From Ipomoea triloba (lineage: Eukaryota; Streptophyta; Magnoliopsida; Solanales; Convolvulaceae): 64,000 bases of DNA. Under the pieces are notes generated by a model. That model saw nothing but the letters and a program-made list of their open reading frames with translations. It was not told the DNA's origin and ran no database searches. Position numbers and translations under genes: made by a program. Location of the stretch: positions 2,343,254 to 2,407,253 of the forward strand of contig NC_044923.1 in NCBI RefSeq assembly GCF_003576645.1, in the 5' to 3' direction. This document shows, one piece after another, positions 11,537 through 24,148 of the stretch (the first letter of the stretch is position 1; every line of letters starts with the position of its first letter).

Positions 11537-14500
11537 AGAAATTCAAACCAAAAGTAGTACTCCGTATTTATTTAGACTATTATTTTTAGATTAAGTATTT
11601 AGACTATCATTTTTACAAAGTTGCAAACATTTATTTTAGTGATAATTATAATCAATCTCTTCTATACTATCTTACATTCATATACTTTGCATTTTAAATA
11701 AACAAATTTGACATTCAATTATCTATGTATGAACAATTCATTTAAGTAAATAATTACCACCAACATTTTTTTCTTCCCATTAGAATTCTAACTTTAATTT
11801 ATTATAACTTAATAATTTTCTATTTAAGCCACCTTCTTTATGATAAATATGTAAATTTTAGATCACTATTAATCAATAACAATGTGAATTTTTGCACCGC
11901 CGGTTAAAATAAAACTAATTTCCAATAATTGATAAGTACTATATGGTACACTATGATGTACAACAACTATAAACCACTTGGTCACCTACACGCATGTGAC
12001 ACATATATATGTGACAACTTGGTAGTTTGGGGTTTGGGGTTTGGGTAGGGTCCATGTCATTTATTGGTAATATTTACTTAGTTGATAATGCAAATATAAT
12101 AAAGAAAAGAGACACAAAATTGGAAATAATGATCGATCGAATAGAATATAATTTTTGTATCAAAAAGTTATGAATTTTATTTTTGTTAATATTCTCTTAA
12201 TCAATTTTGTTTATTCAGTATACACTTGCCAATACCTTATTAATCAAGCTTGTTTACACATTACATACACTACTACATATTTCGAGATAGTGACTATGAA
12301 TTTCTTTTATCATTAAAATAAATTAACAAAAAAAAAAAACAATATGGTGATTTGTGGTGGAAATTAAAATGGAGTAATATTGCATGGAATAAATTAAACT
12401 CGGAAAAAAAAAACAAAGAATTAATTTGGGTCTTGACTCTTGACCAAGTTTAGTACCACCAACCCTAAACAAATAATGAAATAACACATAAACGTGCACT
12501 ATTGACTAAAATTGTACTAATGACTTTCGTCACATTACAAAATTAAAAGCATTATTGGTTTATTAATTTGATTGTTAGGATAAAACGCCTACCATTACAC
12601 TAAAATTTATATTAGTAGCAAAGATGAATTGAAACTTTTTAAAAGAGAGAAAAGTGCATGTAGCGGCCTAGCGGGTGCACTAAGTAAATGGTAGACCTTA
12701 TGCAATGGGCTTAATAACTAAAAAATATTGACAAAAGTTAAACTCATGAATATTTAGTATAATAATGATGTTTCACCCACTACCTTGAACCATTTTTAAT
12801 TAAATTTTGGTGTTAATAATGAGTTATATATTCTCAAAAGTAATTCAAATTTGGCAAGTGAGCTACCTGGGACGACACTACCATACACCTACTCCTTATC
12901 TGTAAAGTAATAAAGTTGAGAGAATGACTTGTAATGAATGTGACTGCACAAATTAAAGAAATCCGTATTTATTTTGTTTGATGAGATGATGAAGAGAATT
13001 TAATTACAATTAATTAGTAAATACAATTACAATTTTTTTTTGACAAGAAAATAAATTAAACAAACTAGACTAGAAAACTACATAAAACATTTTCATTTTC
13101 AGTGTTTGGTTACATTTTAGAAAATTGTCTTGGTGTTTTTGGTTCATTTTCCAAAAAAAAAAATGAACAGAATTGTACAATTAAAAAAAATAAACAATGG
13201 TAAAGGGTTTCATAAATAAAAAATAAAAATAAAAAATAAGCCGAAAACCAAATCTCTGACTTTGAACGGATGGGAAACTAGTTTTTCTGGTTTCCGACAT
13301 AAACCAAATTTCTGATTTTTGACAGTTTCCGTCAAAAATCACATATTAGTTCCTAACGAAAACCATTGATATGGATTCATCCGAAGATGGATCAAACTAC
13401 ATGAAATTTGATTAATATGTATTCTTCTAGAGTACAATATTTTATATAGACTAGACTAGAAGACTACATAAAATTCGATCTCTATTAATAAGCACCTTAA
13501 TAAGGTTAAGTGGAAGTGGAAGTCCTCGTTATTTCCACATCATCAGAGCATACAAATCTTCAATAACTATTGGTTCTAAATAAATAAAACAGAAGACAAC
13601 TATACATTGGACAAATAATCACCATCACTATGTGTGGGTGTGAGTATATATATAATCATTGACTTGTTCATCATTGTCTACAATATTTGTATGTCTTGAA
13701 TACAACTCAATTGATCAACTAACTCAAAATAAATTTATAAGTTTTGAATTATTGCTAACACACAGAAAAGATAACTGTAATAAGAAGACCTTTTGGGATG
13801 GATTCGACTAAAAGGATGTCAAGAAAAATCAAACTTATGATATGAAAATCATGTCCCACCCATTTTGGGCCAAAAGAATGTTTTTAAATGTACTAAACTA
13901 CGTATTCAATCTAGAAAAGTAATTCTAACTTTACTTTTCACTCCTGGTTCTAATTTCAACTTTTCTAGAAAATTTCAAGAACGTGCAGAGAATTTTTGGT
14001 TCTTAATTACCTAGTTTGGAGTATTATATTAAAACCTTTCTAGAATTTTTATATCTAACTCAATTTAAGATTTTTTTTAAAAAAATAAATCCAAGCATTT
14101 AGGATACACAAAATTAATTTAAATTTAAGAATAAAATTAACAATCTTCTTGATTGCCTTAATTGCAAGATGGATAAAGTTCTCTACTTTTAAAGTGAGGA
14201 TTCAAATAAATTTCTCTATTTTTTAAAATCTTATAAAATTTTATATTAATTTCAAATAAATGCTCGGAAAGAAAGAAGGAAAATGAAGATAGATTCGAGA
14301 AATACCAAGTGATATATATATATACTACGTCATGAAATAGGAAATGGGAGTTTTATATTGCTAAATGATGAGAACAAAGTGATATGTTGATTAACTTTGA
14401 AGATTGGATGACGGTGTTGCATGCACTCTGATCGGTTGATATTGTTGACAAGTACGTATTAGAAATTGTAAGATGTATAAAGATGTTACAAATATACAAA

Positions 14501-15404
14501 GAATGATTTTCTTGAATCTATAGAAATATTGTGTTGACTCTTTTGCTCGTGACAACTAGCACACTCTAATAGGAGAATACAGATCAGACGACAACGCGTG
14601 TCAATTAGACAACATTGCGAGTCTATCAAAGGGCTATAATGAATTAATCTAATAGTGTCACATGCGTAACTGACAAAGTTTAAGCCGCTCGATGCAAGTG
14701 GGCATGGTTGCTAGCCTTCCTGACCACCTAATCTAGTCAGGGTACTTCAAAACATTATTCTCTTAAGTCTACTATTTGGATTCAATATGTCGCATAAAAA
14801 TAAAATCTTACTGTGCACAAGGAATTTCTTGCTCCACTTTGAAAGGTTGTTTCACACGTATTGCTGCTGGTGAGACTTGATTCTGAGTTATTATTCCAAA
14901 ATTTCATCCCGATGACCAACTGAGTTGTCGATGCCGATTGTTTATGGTGTTGGATGCTCCTGGATCTTGAAAGAGGTAGCATTGCAATGATTGTAGCATC
15001 ATATCGCAATAATTGAGGGGAGGGGATGAAGTTGTTGGAAGCAGTGATGGATATGGGAGAAGTGGTTTTTCCAACAAAACTGGGGACTTGGGAAGAGGAC
15101 CATGGTTTCTGACCACCTCTCTCTCTCCCTATTTTCTTGCCATCAACATCCTGTCATCATCACATGAATCATACCTCATATATATTGTTTTGACATTAAT
15201 TGACCCCCCCCCCCTTCTCCCACCCACCCCTCAGTCCCTCACACTCCCCTACCATATGTTTCCACAATTTTTGGAGTTTTTTTTATTTATTTAATCTGCC
15301 AATTGCCCAACTTGTTCTGAACCATTTTGTCTCTCAATGAGTCCAATACTTGTATCCCATCCCTATATTGTTTAATTTTTATTGATTTATAAAAATTGTA
15401 ATTT

Positions 15405-15560
15405 GCTAATGACCCTGTGGTCGAGTGGACCCTCTCAAATGAAAGATCATAGTAGGTTCGATGTGTGTACTGTGTAATAGTCAGTTTAAGTTAATTTTTT
15501 ATTAATGCAGTTAGTTCGTTTATTGATCGGCGGCTTTTTTTAGATCACCCTACAATCAGG
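15405..15560 (+). mobile_element. SINE-like element, diverged TGGTCTAGTGG family
   Basis: GACCCTGTGGTCGAGTGGACC matches the head of the copies at 10.7 and 40.1 kb. GTAGGTTCGATGTG about 30 bp downstream is a B-box-like block. The body is AT-rich and the borders are uncertain. Confidence 0.45.
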
Positions 15561-17029
15561 TAGGTTCAAGATTCATTGTCATCCAATCTATTTTTTTATA
15601 TATATATCACTCATTAGTATTTATTGAAATTATATTTTATACGTGTCTTATCAAATTACTACCTTAAATATTAGTTATAACGCGTTTAATTTGTATTTGA
15701 TAGGCCATCCATATGAAGGTGATATATACTCCATGGATGAGACGTACAATTTGGCATATTTTTGTCAAAGACTAAAGAGACAAAAAAAGTGTTTGTGTCC
15801 CAAATCTTGGAAAAAAAAGTGGGCAATTTTTATCATTTTTGGATTTCCTTCATGGCTGCATCCGCAATCTTCTTAACCTTGCAACACGGAGAGAATCTTG
15901 CCCTAGCTTAGCTAGATTGCAACTCCATCACCATCTCACTCTAATTACAATTAGATGTCCATTTAAAAGTAATATATGTGGCTTCAAAACTGATGGTGAA
16001 ATGGACAGAACATGATTCCCATATTAAAATTCGATTCTTGTTAATATACTCTCGATCAAACTTGTCACATAGAGTCTTTCTAGGGCTATAACACGTGAGC
16101 AAGATTTTCCCAATGCATACTCCATCAGGCAACACTCTTGTATAATCATGTCAAACTATGCATAACAAAGGAGAGGTAAGCCATACTAAGAAAACCTTAT
16201 GCGACTGAATTGCTGAGAGTGAGTTGGCAAGAGGGTATGCCACGCTCTTCTATTTTGGTTCATGGTTTATCCGGGGGAGAGAGATTGAGCTTCAATTCAA
16301 AAAATAGTGAATGGTCTTATCAATACATAAATGTATTCAATTGCGCTCATATTCATCACCATATTAGGTTCAAACAGATATGAAACACTTCACAGGTACA
16401 AGATATTCATATTCTACCTGACACTCCTTTCAAAAAAGAAAATGACATTTTTTGTTAAGTAAATCCGTAGTAGTATTTATAAATAAATAAATAAATAACT
16501 TTCAGCTTATATTGTTCTCACTTTTTTTTTTCTCTCGTAAACATTAAACAAGTAGAAGAAAGAAAAAGAAAATCCAAAAAGACTGCCTACACAGTAAAGA
16601 ACTAATTCTTCCACCCAATTCAATTCAAACCACGTTGTTGAGATGTTGACTTTAATGTTTGGTGTTAAACTTCCCACTAATAGCAAAAAAGAAAAATGAA
16701 ATATTTAATTATGAAATCCAATTTCACTATGAATAATTTTAGTAAAGTTGATATGCTAATAGCCTTTCTATGTGAGGATGTTGCCTGCATGCATCCTACA
16801 TTATAAGATATTGTGTGTTTAGTTGTTAAAGATATTTATTGATTGGTTGATACTAATTAGATAAAGAGAGAGAAATAACCTTGATCTGTCATTTTTATGA
16901 TTAATCCAAGAATTTCTAAATGCTCTAATTGTAGCTAGATTAATGGTAATTTTATGGTATGCATTTCTTATTGAGTGATACTATATTTTCCTTTTGATTT
17001 GTCCTCAAAATATTCACATTTTTTTAACC

Positions 17030-17260
17030 CAATGGGGTAGTTCAAGTGGCGAGTGAGCTCTCTTTGTGGGGAAGAATTTCGGGAGGACCCGAGTTCGATT
17101 CCCACAAGTGACGATTCCCTCTGTCCGTGTACACCCTTTCTGGGTATGCTTGTAGGGTTAAGGTTTAAGTTCGGGTAACTAAATATATGTTTAAGAGTCT
17201 CGAACATATAAGAGGTAGGTAAGAAGGCCAAAAGTCTCTCCTCTCTCGAACATGTCGGGC
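17030..17260 (+). mobile_element. tRNA-derived SINE-like element
   Basis: GGGGTAGTTCAAGTGGCGAG resembles an A-box region and GAGTTCGATTCCCACAAG about 50 bp later is a clear B box. The body contains GTGTACACCCTTTCTGGGT and an AGGGTTAAGG block. A frame on the opposite strand crosses it but is not convincing. Confidence 0.5.
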
Positions 17261-17283
17261 CATCGGCAAGCCCAACACGTGAC

Positions 17284-17455
17284 GACATGCACAATCGAGT
17301 TCGGGAGTAGCTTCTCACTAGCCACGTGTACTAAAATTCCTGAATACATGCACAATCAAGCTCGGGAATAGCTTCTCACTAGCCACGTGTACTAAAATAG
17401 AATTGGACTAAGGAATTCCTGAATATTTACTAAAATAGAATTGGACTAAGGTCTC
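17284..17455 (+). repeat. Local direct duplications
   Basis: ACATGCACAATCGAGTTCGG...CTAGCCACGTGTACTAAAAT at about 17285-17336 recurs with few changes at about 17346-17398. A second direct repeat, TACTAAAATAGAATTGGACTA, occurs at about 17390 and again at about 17430. These are recent local slippage or duplication events. Confidence 0.8.
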
Positions 17456-18729
17456 AAAGTGAAGTGTCCCAGCTCAGAATGATTGCCCCGACCTAAAATG
17501 GTCGGGCCGGTTCACAGACAATGGGGCCAAAGCAATCTTTGATTAGCATAGTTTTAGCCCTAGGTCAGGTGGGTTGAGACCATTGTCAATTGAGGTCGGA
17601 AATGACTCTTCTTAGTAATCTGACTGGGTATCGAATATTTGTAGGGTTGAAGGGAAAATCCTACTCGGATAATATTCTCCATCAATACGAGTGATTCTTT
17701 TCGTATTTGATTAATAAAATAATAAGTAGGTTCTATTTTAACATGGGGTAAGGTCGGCTAATAGCCTAATAGGCTAATAGCAGTAATCAATAAATAAAAA
17801 TAATTTTATTAGTGCATTATTACAAAGTAAACTTTAAAAGGTAAAATCACAATCAAAACTCGGTACCATTTTGTCTCATTTTACTTGTATTATTTACTAT
17901 TTATAATTAAATTAATTATTCTTTTCTCGTTTATGTTTGTACCAAATACGGTAAAAACAATGCCCCACAATACTTAATACAAACTGGTGCTGATGGACAT
18001 CTAACTATCCTTTGAAAAAAAATAAACAAAAGAAGTTTCCATGCACCTACTGAAATCAGAAATCTGCACATAATTTATTATTGTCAATGGAAGAATTGTA
18101 TTATAATAGAGAATTTATATATTTTTCTACAGTCATAGGGATGGACAACATTTATGAAGACCATAGGACTAGATAGCCCCCAAACATGACATAATTAACC
18201 CACGTGGCAATACTATATATTACTCTATATGTACAATTTTGTATTTAATTCGATTAACGAGTCTTTTCTTGAATTATTTATAATTTTATTTTTCATGATA
18301 TTTGAATTAGTACTAGTGTATGAAATTTATATATTTAGAAATTAAATGAGAAATACTTTTGAATCGCGCATCTACCAACAGTTTTACTAGAAGGTCAATT
18401 ATATATGTCATTATGGTGTGACCGACAAGCCACTTTAATTTACCGGTCAGTCATTACATCAACAGCTTATACGTGGTGTGACCAACCTAAAGCCACTTCA
18501 CCAGCTTGTAGTGGTGTGACCGATTTGAATGTTTAACTCTAGCCATATTAGTTTTTCTATATAAGAGGGGGTTTGAACTCCTGACCTCTCCCGATCTCCA
18601 TTAAACATACTTTCTCAAACTATATGTTATGGAACACTCAACTTGTACCATTTCTCTGTGGTCAAAATATTACTGGATACGATGAAGGCACGTTTTTTGT
18701 GTCTAACTTCATTTATTAAGGCTCTGAAT

Positions 18730-19345
18730 GAGTATTCCATTGTAGATGCACTCCTGATGAGTGTTCCGTTGTCACTGTTGCAAAAATCTCCGCCTAGGCC
18801 GCCTAGGCACCCGCCTAGTCGCTAGGCGCTCCTAGACCGAGGCGAATTGCTCCCTAGGCGTCCGCCTAGGTGGCCGGCCGCGTAGGATGCCGCCTAGCAC
18901 CTAACTCGGCCGACTGGGTCGAGTTGGCGACCGACTAGGCCGAATTTGGCCGAGTTAATTCGCCCAACTCGACAGAGTTAGCCAAGTTAACTTGAGCGAT
19001 TAGGCCTTGTTAATTTTATTATTATATTTATATATATTTAAATTTATTTATTTATATAAGTAAGAGAAGTAAGAGATATATATATAATATATATAATAAA
19101 ATATATGACATACACCCACACACATGAATTAATTTATTATTTTTATAGGTCGCCGCCTAGAACCGCCTAGGCGCCGTCCAGACCGCTTAGGCGCTAGGCG
19201 CTAGTCTACCGCCCGACTAGCACCTAGCGCCTACTGCAACCATGTCCGTTGTAGTTGCGCTCCAGATAATTGTTTCGTTGTAGTTGCGCTCTTGATGAAT
19301 ATTTCGTTGTAACTGTGCTTTTGATGTGTTTCGTTGTAGCTGATC
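18730..19345 (+). repeat. Interrupted ~29-bp minisatellite
   Basis: Imperfect units of the type TTTCGTTGTAGTTGCGCTC plus CTTGATGAATA occur at about 18738-18780 and continue at about 19243-19340. The CTAGGCG-rich element sits between them, so the array predates the insertion. Confidence 0.7.
18776..19246. mobile_element. CTAGGCG-rich palindromic insertion
   Basis: Two GC-rich ends (about 18786-18905 and 19149-19235) consist of many copies of CCGCCTAGGCG/GCGCCTAG in both orientations, around a very AT-rich core of TATATATT type. The outer edges read GTTGCAAAAATC on the left and, reverse-complemented, GGTTGCAGTAGGC on the right: a short possible terminal inverted repeat GTTGCA. No coding capacity. 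It interrupts a minisatellite, which supports a mobile insertion; the superfamily is not determined. Confidence 0.6.
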
Positions 19346-20932
19346 CTGCGGCCAAAAATTTGGTCCATATATCAACATCGTGACGAAGTAACATCAAAGG
19401 AACTACATCTCCCCGCATTACCACCAACATCTCCCAAATTCCAATAATTCATATTTCATTTACTAATGTTATTAATTTTATATTTTAACTGATTAATATT
19501 AACATATGGAAGTTGTGATTAGAATTTAGTATTTTATTTTCTTGAAAATTGATTTCCAAAAATAAATTTTAAAAAAGGGAAAATTTGAAGAATAAAAAAA
19601 AATTAAAGAAATGGAAAAAAAAAAAACAAATGAAGTAAACAAGTCAACTAGTAGGGGATATTATTGGTCCATTTGTGAACCAAAGACCTTAGCTTAGGCA
19701 ATTCATATTTAAAAATAAAATAATAAAAATTGGAAACTAACCCAAGTTGCCATTTATATATTAATATTAATATTAATAAAATGAAATGCTATCCTCTGCA
19801 ATGTACTACTTATATCACAAGTTGGAAGATGGATAAATACATTTCTTTTAACCTAAATAAAAAAATAAATAAATAAATTGTGCAGTGGAGAAAACTGAAA
19901 AGTGGGTGGTTTTACTTTATTATAGAAGTTTGCAAATCCATCCCCCCTCATGGCCTCATCCATCTCTATGCTCTGCATGCCACCATTTTTGTTGTCTAAT
20001 TTAACTGAATCTAAGAAAGTGATGTTCCTTCTGCCTCTCACCATTACTATTAGCCGCCATTTTTGCACTTAGCTCTAAGTCTGCACACATCTTCTCGAAA
20101 ACTTGGATGGAAATCTATTTTTGGATTTTAAAAAATGGAAATTTTGTTCACTTTTTTGATAAGGGTACTAAAATTTAAAATATTTTTTTATGGAAAAAAG
20201 TTTCGCTTGAGATGTTATTAATTGATCAGTATTAAAATAGGAGAGAATCATTCTAAGCGTCTGCATATTTCGGTTTGAGAGTTTGAGAAGGGATAGATGA
20301 TAATGACTCAACTGATCAACAGATGCTAAATTTTTGTTCGAGCTCCCCTCATCTCCCATACTGTCGCCGGTAAGCCTCGATTTGGTCCCTGGCCTTGTGA
20401 TAAATTTTACCTCTGCGACTAGTTGAGCTACTCATGTGAGCTCAATTTGCATTTACTAGTTAGTGCAGTATAAGAAGAAATGAAATAAAAATGTCTAAGG
20501 AATGTGGTATCCTCGACTAGACATCTGAATCGTCGTTATATGTGAAGATTATTGATGTGATGTTGATCAAGTGACAACAAATGTAAGCACTGAGTTGACT
20601 CCGTGTAAACGAGGAGTATGATACGGACTTAAAATGCCTCATATAGTTAGAGTCTACTCAAGACACCTCGTGGTATGACAAAAAAAATGTAACCATTTAT
20701 AATATGGTGATTGCGAGATGGCAAAGCATATATGACACCACTTTGGATAGAAATTTTCACAAGTGTCAAACATTTTATGGATATAGTTGTACTAAATACC
20801 TAGTCTCCCACTCCAAACAAAACACCACGCGCTAATCACACATCCCAAGTGGCAGCTAAAGCCGTGTTTGGGATTCCAAGTTGTAATATAATTGAAAACC
20901 CCATTTTCCCCCACTCTCCCCTACCTAGTAAG

Positions 20933-20943
20933 CCTATAAATAC
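20933..20943 (+). promoter_or_regulatory. TATA box of CYP707A
   Basis: CTATAAATAC lies about 70 bp before the start codon, followed by a CT-rich leader (CTCTTCTCCTCTTCACTCC) and an A-run, the usual layout of a plant core promoter and 5' UTR. Confidence 0.75.
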
Positions 20944-21011
20944 ACACTCTTCTCCTCTTCACTCCACCAAAAAAAAAAAAGTATCCTCGTTTTTTGGTAC
21001 GTCAATCTTGC

Positions 21012-24000
21012 ATGGAGATTCCATCAATAATCTTCTACCTTTTGGCTTCCATTATCATCTTCACCTTTCTTCTTCTCCTCCGTTCAGTCTTCAAGCTCTT
21101 CTCTTCTCCCTCAGCCATGAAATTGCCCCTCCCACCTGGCACTCTTGGCTGGCCCTTCATTGGAGAAACCTTTCACCTCTACTCTCAAGACCCAAATCTC
21201 TTCTTCTCCGCCAAAATCAAAAAGTGAGTTAGTTCTTACACCAATGTCATTCTTCTCGTAATCTTTCTGGCCCACAAAAAGCGAAATTTCTGGTCCTAAC
21301 AGCCTCACATTCTGTCCTAACAGAATTGTGGAGAGATAAATTAGTGCGGGTGTGCCCACCCCATTATAGAGTGAAAGTCTCAGGATGTACTTGATAGGGC
21401 TTGATCATGCATCTTTACATACAATGTCACTCAGAAACAAACTGATTACCCATGAGCAGTTCATTTTTCTTGTTGATAGGGCTCGATTTTGCGTCTTTAC
21501 ATACAATGTCACTCAAAAACTAACTGAATTACGACAGTTCATTTTTCTTGTTGATAGGGCTCGATATGCGTCTTTATATACAATGTCACGCAAAAACCAA
21601 TTGAATTGCCCGTGGGCAGTTCATTTTTCTTTGTTTGATTTCTTGATGGTGATGGGGGAATGGTTTTTTGTAGGTATGGTTCTATATTCAAGACCCACAT
21701 TTTGGGGTGTCGGTGTGTGATGATCTCCAGCCCGGCGGCGGCGAAGATGGTTCTGGTGACCAAGGCTCATCTCTTCAAGCCAACTTTTCCGGCGAGCAAA
21801 GAGAGAATGCTGGGGAAACAGGCCATCTTCTTCCACCAGGGAGACTACCATGCCAAACTCAGAAAGCTTGTCCTCCGAGCATTCATGCCGGAATCCATCA
21901 AACACTTCGTCCCCGCCGTCGAATCCATCGCCACCAACACCCTCCATTCCTTGCAGGGAAGACTCATCAACACCTACCAAGAAATGAAGACAGTAAGTTC
22001 AAAAACAGAGCCTCCACTTTTTCTAAATTTTTTTATCACTAACTAGGGCCCACAGAATAAATCCCGCTTCTTGTGACCTGACCAGCAAAAAATCATAAGG
22101 ATGTAAAGCTGATAAGCTCAAACCAAAAAATCAATAATGACCTTATTTGGTAAAATAGTTGATTTGTCAGTCAATTTTGACTTATTAACCATTTTTAGCT
22201 GATTGACTTGGTTAAAATCATATAAATGTTGGGTTAATCAGTTTTTTTAACTCTAAAATATTAAAATTAATAAAGATACTAAAAACAATTTTTTCAATTA
22301 ATTTTTTGAAAAATGGAATTATACCGAACAGTTATCGGCTAACAGCTAATTTACCAAAAACCTTTATACAATTAGTTATCATACCCTCTAACCAAATCAG
22401 CTAACATTTATTTATCAAATATAACCAATAATCATTGCTCGAGTGACGGGTTAAAACCAAGAAAGCCAATAGACGACCGCTTTCACTAATGATTACCGAA
22501 TCAACAATATGACCGTGTTGAATTGCCAGAATTCAACCACTTTTGTTTCTTGAATTCTTTGCTCATTGTTAGCTTAACCAATGATTTGTTTTTTTTTTTT
22601 TGCAGTACACTTTCAATGTGGCGCTGCTTTCCATACTGGGAAAGGACGAGGTTGTCTACCGGGAAGATCTGAAGAGGTGCTACTACATTCTCGAGAAAGG
22701 CTACAACTCCATGCCGGTAAATCTTCCGGGAACGCTCTTCCACAAATCCATGAAAGCCCGAGCGGAGCTGGCGAAAATCCTGGCCAAAATCCTCTGCATT
22801 CGAAGGCAATCAAGCGAAACCCACAATGACTTGCTGGGATCTCTCATGGCCGACAACGAAGGCCTCACCGACGACCAGATTGCCGACAATATCATCGGAG
22901 TTATCTTCGCCGCCCGCGACACCACCGCCAGTGTTCTCACTTGGATCCTTAAATTCCTCGCTGAAAACCCCACTGTCCTTGAAGCTGTCACAGTAAGCTC
23001 CCATGCCAATTCTAATGGCAATCTCACTATTAATTTTACCCTTTTAGTTGTGACGAAACACGTCATTCAGTCGTCTTAACTACATAAAACGCACCTTTCG
23101 GTCTTAATTAAGACAGTCGAAACACATCATTCAGTCTTAACTGAATAAAACGTATGTTTTAGTCTTAACTAAAACCGAACACATTATTCAGCCTTAATAG
23201 AAACAGAATAAGTCAATCAGCCTTAATTAGTTGGAATAGAACAAGTTATTTAGCTTTAGACGAAAGTACCAAACAAAACACTGACATTCAGTCTTATTGA
23301 GATGTAACACATCGTTCAGTTTTAGTTAAGACAGAACACATTATTCAACTTTAATTGAGACAGAATGCATCATTTAGTTGTTTTAACTTTTAAGTATAGT
23401 TTTGTGGTTACGTGATAAGCATTTAGTTAAGACGGGAACACTTTATTTTGTCCATTTGTAGGTTGAGCAAGAGGCTATTATGAGGAGCAAAGGGGAGAAG
23501 GTTTTGAGTTGGGAAGATACAAAGAAGATGCCAATTACTACAAGGGTAATTCAGGAAACACTAAGGGTGGCATCAATCTTGTCTTTCACTTTCAGAGAAG
23601 CTGTGGAAGATGTGGAGTTTGAAGGTCAGCTTGACAAAGTCAAAACTACCCATTTCTTGCCTGGTCAAACTTTATTCTGGGATTCTGATGTCATAATTCA
23701 TGCTAATATTCCATTTTTTTTCTTGAAAAAAATAAATTCAGGGTATCTCATTCCAAAAGGGTGGAAAGTGTTGCCTCTCTTCAGAAACATTCATCACAGC
23801 CCAGATCATTTCCCAGATCCAGAGACATTTGATCCTTCAAGATTTGAGGTAAAAATCACTTTTTTAAGGATTCTTGTTTTCTTAAATTCCTTGAACTGAG
23901 ACAACCCTTTTTTGCAGGTTGCTCCAAAACCCAATACTTTTATGCCATTTGGCAATGGGGCCCATGCATGCCCTGGAAATGAGTTTTCCAAGCTGGAGAT

Positions 24001-24148
24001 TTTGGTTCTTGTACACCATCTGACCACAAAATACAGGTGGTCTATGGTGGGCCCACAGAATGGGATTCAGTATGGGCCCTTTGCTCTTCCCCAGAATGGA
24101 TTGCCCATAAATCTTTATCTCAAGGATTCACTCAACTCATCACATTGA
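21012..24148 (+). CDS. CYP707A: Abscisic acid 8'-hydroxylase, cytochrome P450 CYP707A
   Basis: Six exons, 21012-21223, 21674-21992, 22606-22992, 23462-23624, 23742-23848 and 23918-24148, give 472 residues, the normal CYP707A length. CYP707A enzymes are ER-anchored P450s that 8'-hydroxylate abscisic acid, the committed step of ABA breakdown (to phaseic acid). Visible features: N-terminal membrane anchor (IIFYLLASIIIFTFLLLL); proline hinge LPLPPGTLGWPFIGE; the highly conserved LFKPTFPASKERMLGKQAIF block; I-helix AARDTTAS near 22912; ExxR as ETLR at 23555-23566; haem loop PFGNGAHACPGNE with the ligand Cys codon at 23969-23971; C-terminal IQYGPFALPQNGLPI. All key residues are intact. The start is the first ATG after the TATA box and fits the family N-terminus. 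The paralogue number within CYP707A cannot be fixed here. Introns 1-3 hold repeats (separate entries). Confidence 0.95.
21391..21645 (+). repeat. Three-copy ~80-bp tandem repeat in CYP707A intron 1
   Basis: Three successive units begin TTGATAGGGCTTGAT or TTGATAGGGCTCGA at 21391, 21473 and 21551, each containing ACAATGTCACTCAAAAAC and ending CAGTTCATTTTTCTT. The copies differ by substitutions and small indels. The last copy ends near the branch-point region of the intron. Confidence 0.9.
22095..22440. mobile_element. MITE-like element in CYP707A intron 2
   Basis: Left end TTATTTGGTAAAATAGTTGATT; right part CGGCTAACAGCTAATTTACC...AACCAAATCAGCTAAC...ATCAAATATAACCAATAATC. The right part reads like the reverse complement of the left (TTTGGTAAA...GTTGATTTG). 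The same right-hand sequence occurs in FAO intron 1 at about 41625-41745. Small, AT-rich and without coding capacity. Confidence 0.55.
23045..23395 (+). repeat. Degenerate short tandem repeat in CYP707A intron 3
   Basis: About ten imperfect iterations of a CATTCAGTCTTAATTAAGAC-like unit followed by AGAACACAT, spaced roughly 30-45 bp, fill most of intron 3. Each unit is partly self-complementary (TCTTAATTAAGA), so the array is rich in potential hairpins. Confidence 0.7.

Larger units (their letters stand above)
10231..20930. other. Gene-poor, repeat-rich intergenic stretch
   Basis: About 10.7 kb between GPRP and CYP707A without a supportable protein-coding gene. AT-rich, with homopolymer A/T runs, microsatellites, SINE-like copies, local tandem duplications and one palindromic GC-rich insertion (each listed separately). 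All open frames are short, lack plausible splice partners and match no family I recognise. A transposon lacking coding sequence, or a non-coding RNA gene, cannot be excluded. Confidence 0.7.

Noticed and set aside
12026..12045. TTTGGGG repeats resembling telomeric DNA
   Set aside because: Only about three units and TTTGGGG rather than the plant TTTAGGG; a short low-complexity run.
14782..15294. Overlapping frames on both strands near 15 kb
   Set aside because: Short, mutually overlapping, low-complexity at the C-run, with no family resemblance or splice sites that extend them.
23625..23741. Read-through of the CYP707A frame between exons 4 and 5
   Set aside because: The frame is open by chance, but good GT and AG sites remove it and restore the conserved EFEGYLIPKGW sequence.
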